The notes: generated from the sequence alone by a model not told the origin. 64,000 nucleotides of DNA from Mucilaginibacter cryoferens (GCF_014205845.1 NZ_JACHCR010000014.1:1-64000), one strand, 5' to 3'. Counted from the first letter of the stretch, positions 18,851 to 25,760 are shown. A program made the numbers and translations.

Positions 18851-19129
18851 TTATCGTCCGCTCCAACTGAAACCGACTGCCAGTTGTGCACAAAAAATGC
18901 GGTCAAGGCCACCATTGTGTTTGTTGATTATACTGACAACTTGGTCCATTACTGATTCGGTGCCAACCGCATTATATTTTAATAAGGTTGTGTTCGGTAA
19001 TTGTTGAACGGCTGCTGTCGTCGTGCCGCGGCTGACACCGGTAATGGTGTCTTTATAGCCAAGAGTTTTCAATTCAGTTTTGATCTCTGTATGATTCCGC
19101 TTGATGTCGTAAGTGATGATGATATCCAT
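18851..19129 (-). CDS. Cas2/SinR-like ferredoxin-fold small protein
   Basis: A 92-aa protein. The N-terminal strand DIIITYDIK followed by a helix (TEIKTELKTLGY) and the central LPNTTLLKY strand resemble the SinR/Cas2/VapD-like ferredoxin fold, whose members are small dimeric nucleases or nucleic-acid binders. Asp7 after the first strand matches the conserved acidic residue of Cas2-like proteins. No CRISPR array or other cas gene is in the window, so it is not CRISPR adaptation. It is the first gene of the four-gene operon and is driven by the palindrome-linked promoter at 19156-19200. Confidence 0.6.
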   Translation of the reverse strand: MDIIITYDIKRNHTEIKTELKTLGYKDTITGVSRGTTTAAVQQLPNTTLLKYNAVGTESVMDQVVSIINKHNGGLDRIFCAQLAVGFSWSGR

Positions 19130-19155
19130 TGTTGCTTTGCAATAAGTTAATAGTC

Positions 19156-19200
19156 CAAATCTACCTGCGTGAAAGCACCTTTTTTTACGGGAAACCGTAA
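19156..19200 (-). promoter_or_regulatory. regulon promoter 1 (Cas2-like/PLD operon)
   Basis: Palindrome TTACGGGAAACCGTAA at 19185-19200. After 21 nt comes the -7 box TAGATTTG (minus strand, 19156-19163), 27 bp from the ATG. The palindrome centre lies about 40 bp upstream of the predicted start, a normal activator position. Confidence 0.8.
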
Positions 19201-19324
19201 TTGAATGGAAATTTTATGACCGGAAAATTGTTGAAATAAATGAGACAACTAGGAAAGGTAGAATGGGGTGTCAATTAGGGGCAAGCTTATCTTTTGAGTT
19301 CAAGATGCGCTACCGCTAAAAAAT

Positions 19325-19528
19325 TTACCGGGTGTGACAGCTCGGTGAACAGATGGCGCAACCATCTGCAGATGAATCCGTTTTCTTGGCTTCTTTTACC
19401 GCATCCCGGCAACTGGAAAAATCACCTAACGATTTCCGGTTGTTTTCAAGCGGCAAATAGTTGCAGGTTTCTTTGTGGACTTCATGATCGCCGTTACTTT
19501 GGGCGTTTTTGTTAGCGTAGTACTTCAT
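19325..19528 (-). CDS. 67-aa Cys/His-rich protein
   Basis: A small protein with ordered Cys/His residues: HEVHKETCNYL, then FSSCRDAVKEAKK, and a C-terminal CAICSPSCHT. The pattern (His/Cys pair, a Cys before a helix, then a terminal Cys cluster) recalls small Ada-like or treble-clef-like metal-binding proteins found widely in Bacteroidota, with no known function. It has no signal peptide. It is transcribed alone from regulon promoter 2 with a leader of about 20 nt. It shares the general Cys-spaced design of the exported 69-aa protein at 23588, also in the regulon. Confidence 0.75.
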   Translation of the reverse strand: MKYYANKNAQSNGDHEVHKETCNYLPLENNRKSLGDFSSCRDAVKEAKKTDSSADGCAICSPSCHTR

Positions 19529-19555
19529 ATTTTAAGTTTTTGTTAAACAATAAAA

Positions 19556-19600
19556 CAAAAGTATGTGTAGCGGAAAGACTTATTTTACGGGAAGCCGTAA
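19556..19600 (-). promoter_or_regulatory. regulon promoter 2 (67-aa protein)
   Basis: TTACGGGAAGCCGTAA at 19585-19600, 21 nt, then -7 box TACTTTTG (minus strand, 19556-19563), 27 bp from the ATG. Arrangement is base-for-base the same spacing as regulon promoter 1. Only one loop base of the palindrome differs. Confidence 0.8.
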
Positions 19601-19619
19601 GCGCATTGACTCAGGAGAA

Positions 19620-20285
19620 TTATATGATCTTGAGATCTTTGCAATACGCTATCAGCTGCTCGTTTTTCTTAAACCCCAATTCGTCTTTGATTTGAGCGAG
19701 CCTTTTTTCGATACTGCTAAGGCTGGTTGGCTTCATATTTTGCTGTTTGAGATAGTCTGGGATCTTGTTTTGATTTGCGCCTCCCGCAATTTGTTCGATG
19801 ATAGCAACGTCATAATTGCTAAATTTGAAAGCGTTCTTTTGTCGTATGCTAACCCGGAAGGCTTCGGGTATGAACTTTTTACCTTTGTAAATAGCCGCTA
19901 ATGCAGCTTTCAAGTCAATAGTGTCTGTTCTGCCTTTATGAACATAACCATCAATGGCCAGTTTATCGAAAAGCATATTAACGACGGTTGGGTTAGGCTC
20001 GGAAGAAAATACCAGCACCTTGATCGTCGGTTGGTGCTGCCTGACAACTTTAATAAGATCAGCTCCGTTGCTAATCGATTGCGTCCTTCCATCATCAACA
20101 AAGGAGAGATCAGTGATCAGCAGATCGAATGGCGCGCCATCTTTTAAACTATTTTTTATTCTTGTTAAAGCATCATCACAATAACAGGCATAATGGGCAT
20201 CAGTAATTTCAAGTTCTTTCAGCGTTTGCAGCATCCAAAAATTCATGCTTTGTTGGTCTTCCGCAATAAGTACTCTTTCAAACAT
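19620..20285 (-). CDS. LuxR/NarL-type response regulator
   Basis: A 221-aa regulator starting MFERVLIAEDQQS. The receiver domain (1-130) has the acidic pair in AEDQ, phospho-acceptor Asp in DLLITDLSF, and Lys in VHKGRTD. The C-terminal LuxR-type HTH spans about 150-215 (NYDVAIIEQIAGGANQNKI, SSIEKRLAQIKDELGF). I choose the ATG at 20285, 11 bp after the kinase stop, because the frame extending to 20351 lies in the kinase gene and adds residues with no receiver homology. The protein is the natural candidate to bind the five TTACGG-N4-CCGTAA palindromes, since LuxR-type regulators bind inverted repeats as dimers. It has its own promoter in the kinase gene. Confidence 0.88.
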   Translation of the reverse strand: MFERVLIAEDQQSMNFWMLQTLKELEITDAHYACYCDDALTRIKNSLKDGAPFDLLITDLSFVDDGRTQSISNGADLIKVVRQHQPTIKVLVFSSEPNPTVVNMLFDKLAIDGYVHKGRTDTIDLKAALAAIYKGKKFIPEAFRVSIRQKNAFKFSNYDVAIIEQIAGGANQNKIPDYLKQQNMKPTSLSSIEKRLAQIKDELGFKKNEQLIAYCKDLKII

Positions 20286-20295
20286 ATTTTTTGCT

Positions 20296-21963
20296 TTAAG
20301 CGACAGGGATTTCAATTTGTATTTCCAGGCCTGAGCCCGGTGTACTGGCAAAGGTAATTTCGCTATTTATCGTTTTTATACGGTTTCCCGTATTTTGCAA
20401 TCCATTATTAGGGGAATGGTCTGGCGGAAACCCAACGCCGTCGTCAATATAATTAATCAGGTGATGTTCGGGTGTAACTTTAAACTTTACGACTACATTC
20501 AATGCCTTGCTATGCTTTTGCATGTTGACCATAAGTTCCTGTAGCACGTATTTAAGTTCGGATTTGAAGGTAACCGGTAACTTTTGCCAAAACTCTTTTT
20601 CATTGCCGATTAAAATAATCTTTACATCATCCGTTTCAAATCCCATGATGAGATCATCAATTTTTTCCGCATAAAACTCGTCCGGATCGGTGAGGATCTC
20701 GTAGGAAAGATCCCGGGCGCGTTGATAAACCTCATCAATATTATCTTCTAACCAGCTACGATCTAAGACCGGTTCTTGCTGAACTCGTTTCATTATTCGG
20801 TAGATATCATTAGCCAGCGTATCATGAACCTTTTTGGAAGCTTTTTGATTTGTTTCGGCTATTGCGTTTTGCTTGTCCACTTCCTGTTGTTTTCTTCTTT
20901 TGCGATACCAGAATAATGCAAAGGCGCTAATAATTATAAAGGCTAAAACAGAACCGTAAAAAAGGATGCTTTGACGGATAAGTTGGTATTTCTTTTCTGC
21001 GTTGTCTTTTTGCAGTCTAAGATTTTCTACCTTGGCTTTGTCTACATTATACCTTATTAAAGCAAATTGATTTTTTGCAGCGTTACGTGCTGTTTGCAAG
21101 CTATCATTTAATTTGTAATACCTTTCAAAATATTTTTTTGCATTTTCACCAGGATTCAACAAAATTAGCCTCCTTAATGCGCTTGCCTGATCATCCGGAC
21201 TATTTAACTTTAGGGCGGTACGGTACATTGCCGTTGCGAAAAATAAAGAGGAATCGGGCCGTGCCGTTTCGTAATAATCTGCCAGGTGCCCATAACTTGC
21301 ATTACTGCCCCAATCATCTTTTAACGCCAGCCGTAAATTCAACGCCTTTCGCAGCTCAGGCGCGGCATTATATGTGCGATTCGCTAACCATTTGGTATAA
21401 GCCATGTTAGACAGAATACGTGGAAATTCTTTTTTACTTTTCGACGTCGTTGGAAGAATCTGCCCGTAGAGGTGAAGCGCTTCGGCGTAGGCGCCTTTCC
21501 GCCGATATACGTTTGCTTTATTGTTGATAACGGTCAAACTGTAATCTTTATCGTCGCAGAACTTTAGCGCGGAGTCAAGGTAACTTACCGCATTATCATA
21601 GTTTTCCAGCCTTGAGCTTGTCATGCCCAGTTCATTGTAATCAGACGCCAGGCAGTAGCGATTTTTTATTTCTCGATCGTTAAGGTAGGCTAGAGAGGTT
21701 GTTAAGCTCTCTTGCGCACCGAAATGGTCGCCAGCATCGGTTTGAATTGAAGCCATGTAATTGTAAGACATAGCAATTTCCAAACTATCCTTTGAGCTGA
21801 TAGCAGCTTTGTCAAAATAATAGAACGCCGAGTCATTTTTTTGTTGGCTAAAAAATGCTTCAGCTTTTCTAAAGTCGGCTGTTGGCCTCGTTGTTGGAAC
21901 GTGGTGCGGCTTTTCACAGGCAGAGAGACAAATTATTAATCCAAACAGGGCTTTTCTTTTCAA
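20296..21963 (-). CDS. TPR-containing sensor histidine kinase
   Basis: A 555-aa kinase with a TTG start; an in-frame stop lies directly upstream and a lipoprotein-type signal follows immediately (LIICLSAC, lipobox LSAC). Tetratricopeptide repeats fill about 25-290, facing the periplasm, followed by a coiled segment and one membrane helix (about 330-350, YGSVLAFIIISAFALFWY). The kinase core has a HisKA_3-type H box (KKVHDTLANDIYRIM) and HATPase_c motifs: N box LQELMVNMQKHS, G1 DDGVGFPP, then GNRI and PGSGLEI. It should phosphorylate the regulator encoded 11 bp downstream. The ligand is unknown; TPR sensors usually read protein partners or envelope state. Confidence 0.88.
   Translation of the reverse strand: MKRKALFGLIICLSACEKPHHVPTTRPTADFRKAEAFFSQQKNDSAFYYFDKAAISSKDSLEIAMSYNYMASIQTDAGDHFGAQESLTTSLAYLNDREIKNRYCLASDYNELGMTSSRLENYDNAVSYLDSALKFCDDKDYSLTVINNKANVYRRKGAYAEALHLYGQILPTTSKSKKEFPRILSNMAYTKWLANRTYNAAPELRKALNLRLALKDDWGSNASYGHLADYYETARPDSSLFFATAMYRTALKLNSPDDQASALRRLILLNPGENAKKYFERYYKLNDSLQTARNAAKNQFALIRYNVDKAKVENLRLQKDNAEKKYQLIRQSILFYGSVLAFIIISAFALFWYRKRRKQQEVDKQNAIAETNQKASKKVHDTLANDIYRIMKRVQQEPVLDRSWLEDNIDEVYQRARDLSYEILTDPDEFYAEKIDDLIMGFETDDVKIILIGNEKEFWQKLPVTFKSELKYVLQELMVNMQKHSKALNVVVKFKVTPEHHLINYIDDGVGFPPDHSPNNGLQNTGNRIKTINSEITFASTPGSGLEIQIEIPVA
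20349..20393 (-). promoter_or_regulatory. regulon promoter 3, inside the kinase gene (response regulator)
   Basis: ATACGGGAAACCGTAT (minus strand, 20378-20393) keeps the 12 central bases and a perfect palindrome. Then 21 nt, then -7 box TACCTTTG (20349-20356), 64 bp before the regulator ATG. The site encodes part of the conserved GNRI/TFAS kinase segment, so chance must be considered, but the exact spacing argues for function (autoregulation). Confidence 0.65.
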
Positions 21964-22014
21964 TACTGATTTTTAGCTAAGATAGTAAATCAGCGGAACG
22001 ATGAAGACATAAAA

Positions 22015-22044
22015 AAGGAGGCAAGTCCTTGCTCTTGCCTCCTT
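22015..22044 (-). terminator. rho-independent terminator of the 53-aa gene
   Basis: Perfect 11-bp stem AAGGAGGCAAG/CTTGCCTCCTT with an 8-nt loop; on the minus strand the stem runs into TTTTTT. Confidence 0.8.
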
Positions 22045-22057
22045 GTCATAAAAGTTC

Positions 22058-22219
22058 TTATGGCTTTGGTGGTTTTGGCGGAATGTGCCCGTCTTCACCG
22101 CCGGTGTCAGATGTAGGTAAGTCTTGAGTGGTTACCGTACCATTGTGTTGACAATTGTTGCTATGATTATGCGCAGGGCATGACAGTGCCATGAAGATGG
22201 CGAAAAAAATTTGAAACAT
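22058..22219 (-). CDS. 53-aa predicted lipoprotein-like small protein
   Basis: A small gene missed by length-based calling. The protein starts MFQIFFAIFMALSCPAHNH: a hydrophobic leader ending in LSC (Cys14), then a His/Asn-rich stretch and a proline-rich tail (HIPPKPPKP). The strong terminator 14 bp after its stop supports a real transcription unit. It precedes the kinase gene in the same direction and might be an envelope component of the same system. A TAATTTTT sequence at 22226-22233 could be its -7 box. No function can be given. Confidence 0.55.
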   Translation of the reverse strand: MFQIFFAIFMALSCPAHNHSNNCQHNGTVTTQDLPTSDTGGEDGHIPPKPPKP

Positions 22220-22258
22220 CTTTCTAAAAATTAATGGTTAAATGATCCTGCTGTTCAT

Positions 22259-22273
22259 GCGGGACTATCCCGC
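22259..22273. repeat. short inverted repeat upstream of the 53-aa gene
   Basis: GCGGGA-CTA-TCCCGC. It lies 40 bp before the small gene and might be an operator or a leader hairpin. It does not match the regulon palindrome. Confidence 0.35.
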
Positions 22274-22539
22274 GGAGCGCAGATTAATTTTTGGGAAGTG
22301 AGCGTCTGAAAACGGAAGCTTTTATCTGCCTCCCAAGCCGGATATTGCTCCCGCTTTCTTCGCGCTGTTTTAATCAATTTCGTGCACTGTCCCGACCGGC
22401 CGACCGGGGGTTGTTTTGATTATGATACAAATGTAGAGTGGTTAAAATCCGTGGTATGAGTGTTTCCGAAGATTCCTTTAATTCCCGCCTTGTTCCAAAA
22501 GTTCCTGAAAGTTTCCGGAAATAGTTTATTTTTAGGGTG

Positions 22540-23472
22540 ATGTATTCCGAGAGATTCAAAATTTATAAAGAAGAAGTGGTCGCAGCTTTTCTTAAAAAGA
22601 GTGAACAAGCTAACGAATCGTGGCTTGTTGATTTGAATAGAAGAAAAATTAGAGAACATTGCATCGAACGCATAGAAAGCGGAGTTGAACCAAATGATCG
22701 GCGCGCCCTTAGCGATTTTCTAAAGATGAAGGCCGATGATCACGATTATTTAACTGCTATTAATGCCACGGATGCGGATTATTTTCAAGGTCTACTTCAA
22801 TTTTTGAAAAAACCGTCCAGGGACCCAGCATCAACCACTGTGGAGTTACTAAGCTGGCTAATTCATTTTCCTGCCAGACCTTACTCCACTTACCTTGAAT
22901 ATGGAGGCAATCAGCCAATTACTGTAGAGGAGGAACTTATACTGTATAATGAGCAAAAAGATCAAAGGGATATTTCAGATTCAGACGTTGAGCAGCCTGA
23001 AATACCCGCTCCGCAAATTGTGATAGGCGAGGCTGAGAAAGATCCTCCAGTCCAGCCTATTAGTAAAGACACAGATCCAAACGGTACAGGCAGTAAGATA
23101 ATAGGCAAACCTTGGTTGATTGGAGTAAGTGTTATTTTAATAGGAGTATTGATATGGCGGTTCACGGCGAAGGATAATGAGTGTATGTATTGGAATGATG
23201 ACCATTATGTGGCGACGTCATGTAGTGTGCCGAGATTGGATACGCCGTTGATCAAGTTTGATGAAAAGAAATTGCGGGGCTTTCGGCGTATCAAGAAAGT
23301 GGATACCTTAACTGCTTATTCGGTCAATAAATTATGGTGGGTTAGAGTAGGTGACAGCATAGAGTTATATACTGCGGGCGGCAAGCATCCCTTGTATGGA
23401 GATAAAAAGCTCAAACTAGTTACCGATTATGTCGTGAATGTTTGCCGTAATCGTGGGAATAGGTATAAATAA
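22540..23472 (+). CDS. single-pass membrane protein of unknown function
   Basis: A 310-aa protein (ATG at 22540, preceded by an in-frame GTG at 22537). The cytoplasmic N-terminal part (about 1-185) is helical and charged, with a helical bundle feel in KIYKEEVVAAFLKKSEQAN; a proline-rich linker follows. One membrane helix lies at about 190-210 (WLIGVSVILIGVLIWRF), and the outer C-terminal part contains CMYWNDDHYVATSC and WVRVGDSIELYTAGGKHP, reminiscent of small beta domains. I do not recognise the family. It is divergent from the kinase side and ends 8 bp before regulon site 4. A TATTTTTA sequence at 22527-22534 may be its -7 box. Two further Cys could form a disulfide. Confidence 0.6.
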   Translation: MYSERFKIYKEEVVAAFLKKSEQANESWLVDLNRRKIREHCIERIESGVEPNDRRALSDFLKMKADDHDYLTAINATDADYFQGLLQFLKKPSRDPASTTVELLSWLIHFPARPYSTYLEYGGNQPITVEEELILYNEQKDQRDISDSDVEQPEIPAPQIVIGEAEKDPPVQPISKDTDPNGTGSKIIGKPWLIGVSVILIGVLIWRFTAKDNECMYWNDDHYVATSCSVPRLDTPLIKFDEKKLRGFRRIKKVDTLTAYSVNKLWWVRVGDSIELYTAGGKHPLYGDKKLKLVTDYVVNVCRNRGNRYK

Positions 23473-23479
23473 AGTGAGA

Positions 23480-23523
23480 TTACGGGAAACCGTAAGGATT
23501 CATGTGTCCGTTGTTTATTTTTG
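23480..23523 (+). promoter_or_regulatory. regulon promoter 4 (69-aa exported protein)
   Basis: TTACGGGAAACCGTAA at 23480-23495, 20 nt, then -7 box TATTTTTG at 23516-23523. The predicted leader is about 60 nt to the ATG at 23588. This is the only site facing the plus strand. Confidence 0.78.
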
Positions 23524-23587
23524 TCATGAACTTGCTGATTTTCAGAAAGATTATGATATTTAACGGAACTATTGATTTTAACCTTAC

Positions 23588-23797
23588 ATGAAAACCTTCT
23601 TGCTTTTGTTTGTGCTTTTGATGCACAAACACCCTCCAACCAAAACTGTTGTGTATGTATGTGACAGCACCAACCCTAAAAAGTACCACCTTAAAAACGA
23701 TTGTCGGGGCCTTAGCCGGTGTACGCACCACATCATCGAAATTACTTTGGACGTTGCTAAAAAAAGGAAGTTGGAGCTTTGCAAAATTGAGCAATAG
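23588..23797 (+). CDS. 69-aa exported Cys/His-rich protein
   Basis: A small protein with a short signal peptide (KTFLLLFVLLMHKHPP) and a compact Cys/His domain: VYVCDSTNPKKYHLKNDCRG (about 24-43), SRCTHHI, then a helix and a last Cys (KLELC). The CD...KYH...CRGL...C pattern is a recurrent one in Bacteroidota secreted small proteins and probably binds a metal or forms disulfides. Its TAG stop abuts the TAG stop of the convergent channel gene (TAGCTA at 23795-23800), so the two genes share no intergenic base. It is transcribed from regulon promoter 4. Confidence 0.7.
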   Translation: MKTFLLLFVLLMHKHPPTKTVVYVCDSTNPKKYHLKNDCRGLSRCTHHIIEITLDVAKKRKLELCKIEQ

Positions 23798-24640
23798 CTA
23801 CAAATCCTTTCCACAATGTGGGCAACATTGATTGGCCGCTGCTTCTTTCCGCTTAAATTCTTCTGAGAAGCCGGAGGCCAGTATTCCCGCTGGTAAAGCA
23901 AACATGCCAATACCCAGAATAGAAATACAAGCCGTTAAGGTCTTTCCTATGCCGGTGATGGGATAGACGTCACCGTAACCGACGGTTGTCAGCGTAGCCA
24001 CGCTCCACCACATGGTTTCGGGAATGCTGGAGAATTTATCAGGTTGCGCATCGTGTTCTACAAAATACATTACACTTGCCGCGACCAGTATCAGCGTAAA
24101 AACCAATAGCATACTGATCATAAGTTCTTCTTTTTTGGAGCTAAATACCCGCCGGATAACCCGTGAAGCGTTTAAGAAACGACCGAGCTTAAAGAAGCGC
24201 GTAAAGCGAATCATCCTTAAAGAACGAAGTGAGCGAAGGTCCAAGCCTGATAACGGCAAATAAAATGGCAATATCGCTGCCAGATCGACCAATGCGCCGG
24301 GTGAAGTGATATATCTCAACCGTCCCTTAATCGGATGGCGATATTTTTTGATACTGGTACAAGACCAAACTCTTAAGAGATATTCAATAGTAAAAATTAT
24401 GATCGAGAATAGCTCGAAATTGTTGAACCAGGATCGGTAAACATGGTACAAGCTTTCCACGGTTTCCAGGCAAACCGCTATTAAATTCAAGAGTATTAAG
24501 GAAACGATAATGCCGTTCACCACCCGATCCCAAAAGGTGCCGCCATCGGTAGGGTCCAGTAATAAATGAACTTTTCTTTTCAACGACTTGTAGGCGTGTT
24601 TTAGGTTTTCTTGATTTAGCGAAACGGTATTTGAAAGCAT
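23798..24640 (-). CDS. voltage-gated potassium channel
   Basis: A 280-aa Kv-type channel subunit. S1-S4 occupy about 40-165, and S4 carries regular arginines (LRSLRSLRMIRFTRFFKLGRF seen as an R-every-third pattern). The pore helix and selectivity filter TVGYGDVYP lie at about 217-225 and S6 is ILGIGMFALPAGILASGF. A C-terminal CCPHCGKDL is an added zinc-knuckle-like tail. Tetramers conduct K+ across the inner membrane on depolarisation. It is the second gene after the secreted nuclease-like gene (44 bp gap), so it falls under regulon promoter 5. Linkage to the two-component island suggests it changes membrane potential during the response. Confidence 0.88.
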   Translation of the reverse strand: MLSNTVSLNQENLKHAYKSLKRKVHLLLDPTDGGTFWDRVVNGIIVSLILLNLIAVCLETVESLYHVYRSWFNNFELFSIIIFTIEYLLRVWSCTSIKKYRHPIKGRLRYITSPGALVDLAAILPFYLPLSGLDLRSLRSLRMIRFTRFFKLGRFLNASRVIRRVFSSKKEELMISMLLVFTLILVAASVMYFVEHDAQPDKFSSIPETMWWSVATLTTVGYGDVYPITGIGKTLTACISILGIGMFALPAGILASGFSEEFKRKEAAANQCCPHCGKDL

Positions 24641-24684
24641 GATGAAAGGATTTTTAAGTATAAATCGGGGTCGTACTCGGAAAC

Positions 24685-25473
24685 TTAATTAAAAATAAGC
24701 TTGGGGTCAAAACCGAGATTAGCTACCAGGTCATTGTAACGAACAATCCGTTTTGAAAGCATGTTTCTTTTCTCGCCAGGCTCATTGGGCATCCAGTAAC
24801 AAAGGATGATATCGCCGCCAACGTTATGGTCTCGATATTGGATAATTTTATAGTAATAAGCCGGTACTATAGCGGTGATTGAGTTTAGTGTATAGGTTTG
24901 TTTTGCTCCAAAAGTTCCGCACCAAATTTTGACGCTATCGGTACTGGCTTCGCTACGGTAACCGGTTAACTTTCGGCAAAATTCTTCGGTCGCTAGTTCT
25001 GTACCGATATTTTGTCCTTGATATTCCATTCCAGCATTAAAGGTATACGTATCCGACAGGATAGCCGCATCCGCACACCAAGCCATCAGTATCCAAGCCT
25101 GGCAATGGCCCTTGGCAATCATATCAATCGAATTTTTATTCGCGTACTGGTAAAGTTTTGTTTCGTCCGGCTGTCCGTTTGCCGCGTGCCATGATGCATA
25201 GATACCTTTTCTTGGTAGGTCCAAAGCCTCTTGCTCCAGGCGGTGGGCTTTGGTATATACGTAATAGGTGAGCAGCGGCGTATGTTTCGCCGTGTCTGCA
25301 ATTGATTTATAGTAGGGATTAACCCACAATTTGCAGCTGGCACAGAAATCTGATTTTTGGGTTGGATACCTTTTGTACAGTGACTTGACATACGCCGCAT
25401 TGATTTCCTGTGCAGTGGTGTTTTTTGTAGAAGTGCAAAGGATAAATAATATAAAAATTAAGAATTTAGGCAT
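24685..25473 (-). CDS. secreted NUC1-like DNA/RNA non-specific endonuclease homologue
   Basis: A 262-aa exported protein. The ATG at 25473 follows the -7 box G by three bases, so the mRNA is nearly leaderless; a TTG two codons upstream would lie in the box. After the signal peptide (to about TTAQ) the order of motifs matches NUC1 nucleases: KGH with His123 at the DRGH position (D and R are A and K), TFNAGMEYQGQNIG with Asn155 at the metal-binding Asn, EEFCRKLTGY, VKIWCGTFG, IVPAYYYKIIQY, and MPNE. These suggest a beta-beta-alpha-metal nuclease fold, with one changed motif residue that may alter or abolish activity. Five or more Cys fit a secreted, disulfide-bonded enzyme. First gene of the unit with the K+ channel. 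Confidence 0.65.
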   Translation of the reverse strand: MPKFLIFILFILCTSTKNTTAQEINAAYVKSLYKRYPTQKSDFCASCKLWVNPYYKSIADTAKHTPLLTYYVYTKAHRLEQEALDLPRKGIYASWHAANGQPDETKLYQYANKNSIDMIAKGHCQAWILMAWCADAAILSDTYTFNAGMEYQGQNIGTELATEEFCRKLTGYRSEASTDSVKIWCGTFGAKQTYTLNSITAIVPAYYYKIIQYRDHNVGGDIILCYWMPNEPGEKRNMLSKRIVRYNDLVANLGFDPKLIFN

Positions 25474-25476
25474 AGT

Positions 25477-25522
25477 CAAATATAATTATCGGCGCGCAAA
25501 GAAGTCTTACGGTTTCCCGTAA
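25477..25522 (-). promoter_or_regulatory. regulon promoter 5 (NUC1-like nuclease and K+ channel)
   Basis: TTACGGGAAACCGTAA (minus strand, 25507-25522), 22 nt, then -7 box TATATTTG (25477-25484). Only three bases separate the box from the ATG at 25473. Confidence 0.8.
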
Positions 25523-25569
25523 ATGAATGCGATACTTTATTTTTTCCTTTATGAAAATTCTTAAGCATT

Positions 25570-25722
25570 ATGACAAATATGATTGAAGCCATCAAACCCG
25601 GGCCGAAACGGGAAAATGAAAACGGAACGCCGGATCGAAGGCAACGCGTGGATCCACCTACTGCGCCAAAGCACCCTGCGTTAAAACCGCATGTGCATAA
25701 ACCTGGTGAGAAAAAACGCTAA
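25570..25722 (+). CDS. 50-aa basic proline-rich small protein
   Basis: A short frame starting MTNMIEAIKPGPKRENENGT and ending KPHVHKPGEKKR. It is rich in Lys, Pro and His, with no leader. A strong terminator starts three bases after the stop, and it is divergent from the nuclease gene, sharing the region of regulon site 5 (48 bp away). I see no -7 box at the regulon spacing in this direction. It is plausible as a real small gene; the function is unknown. Confidence 0.5.
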   Translation: MTNMIEAIKPGPKRENENGTPDRRQRVDPPTAPKHPALKPHVHKPGEKKR

Positions 25723-25724
25723 TT

Positions 25725-25760
25725 TAAGCGGCATAGGTCAAAATACCTATGCCGTTTAAT
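25725..25760 (+). terminator. rho-independent-like terminator after the 50-aa gene
   Basis: Stem CGGCATAGGT/ACCTATGCCG (25729-25754), extended by A-T pairs on both sides, 6-nt loop, followed by TTTAAT. Confidence 0.75.

Noticed and set aside
18851..19129. Cas2 of a CRISPR system
   Set aside because: No repeat array, Cas1 or effector in the window; only the fold type is shared.
22259..22273. GCGGGA-CTA-TCCCGC as a sixth regulon operator
   Set aside because: Arms and loop length differ from TTACGG-N4-CCGTAA, and no perfect TAnnTTTG box lies at 20-22 nt.
22388..22412. CCGACCGGCCGACCGG-like GC-rich repeat
   Set aside because: Short and unconnected to a gene start or an arm at a useful distance; probably chance or a minor repeat.
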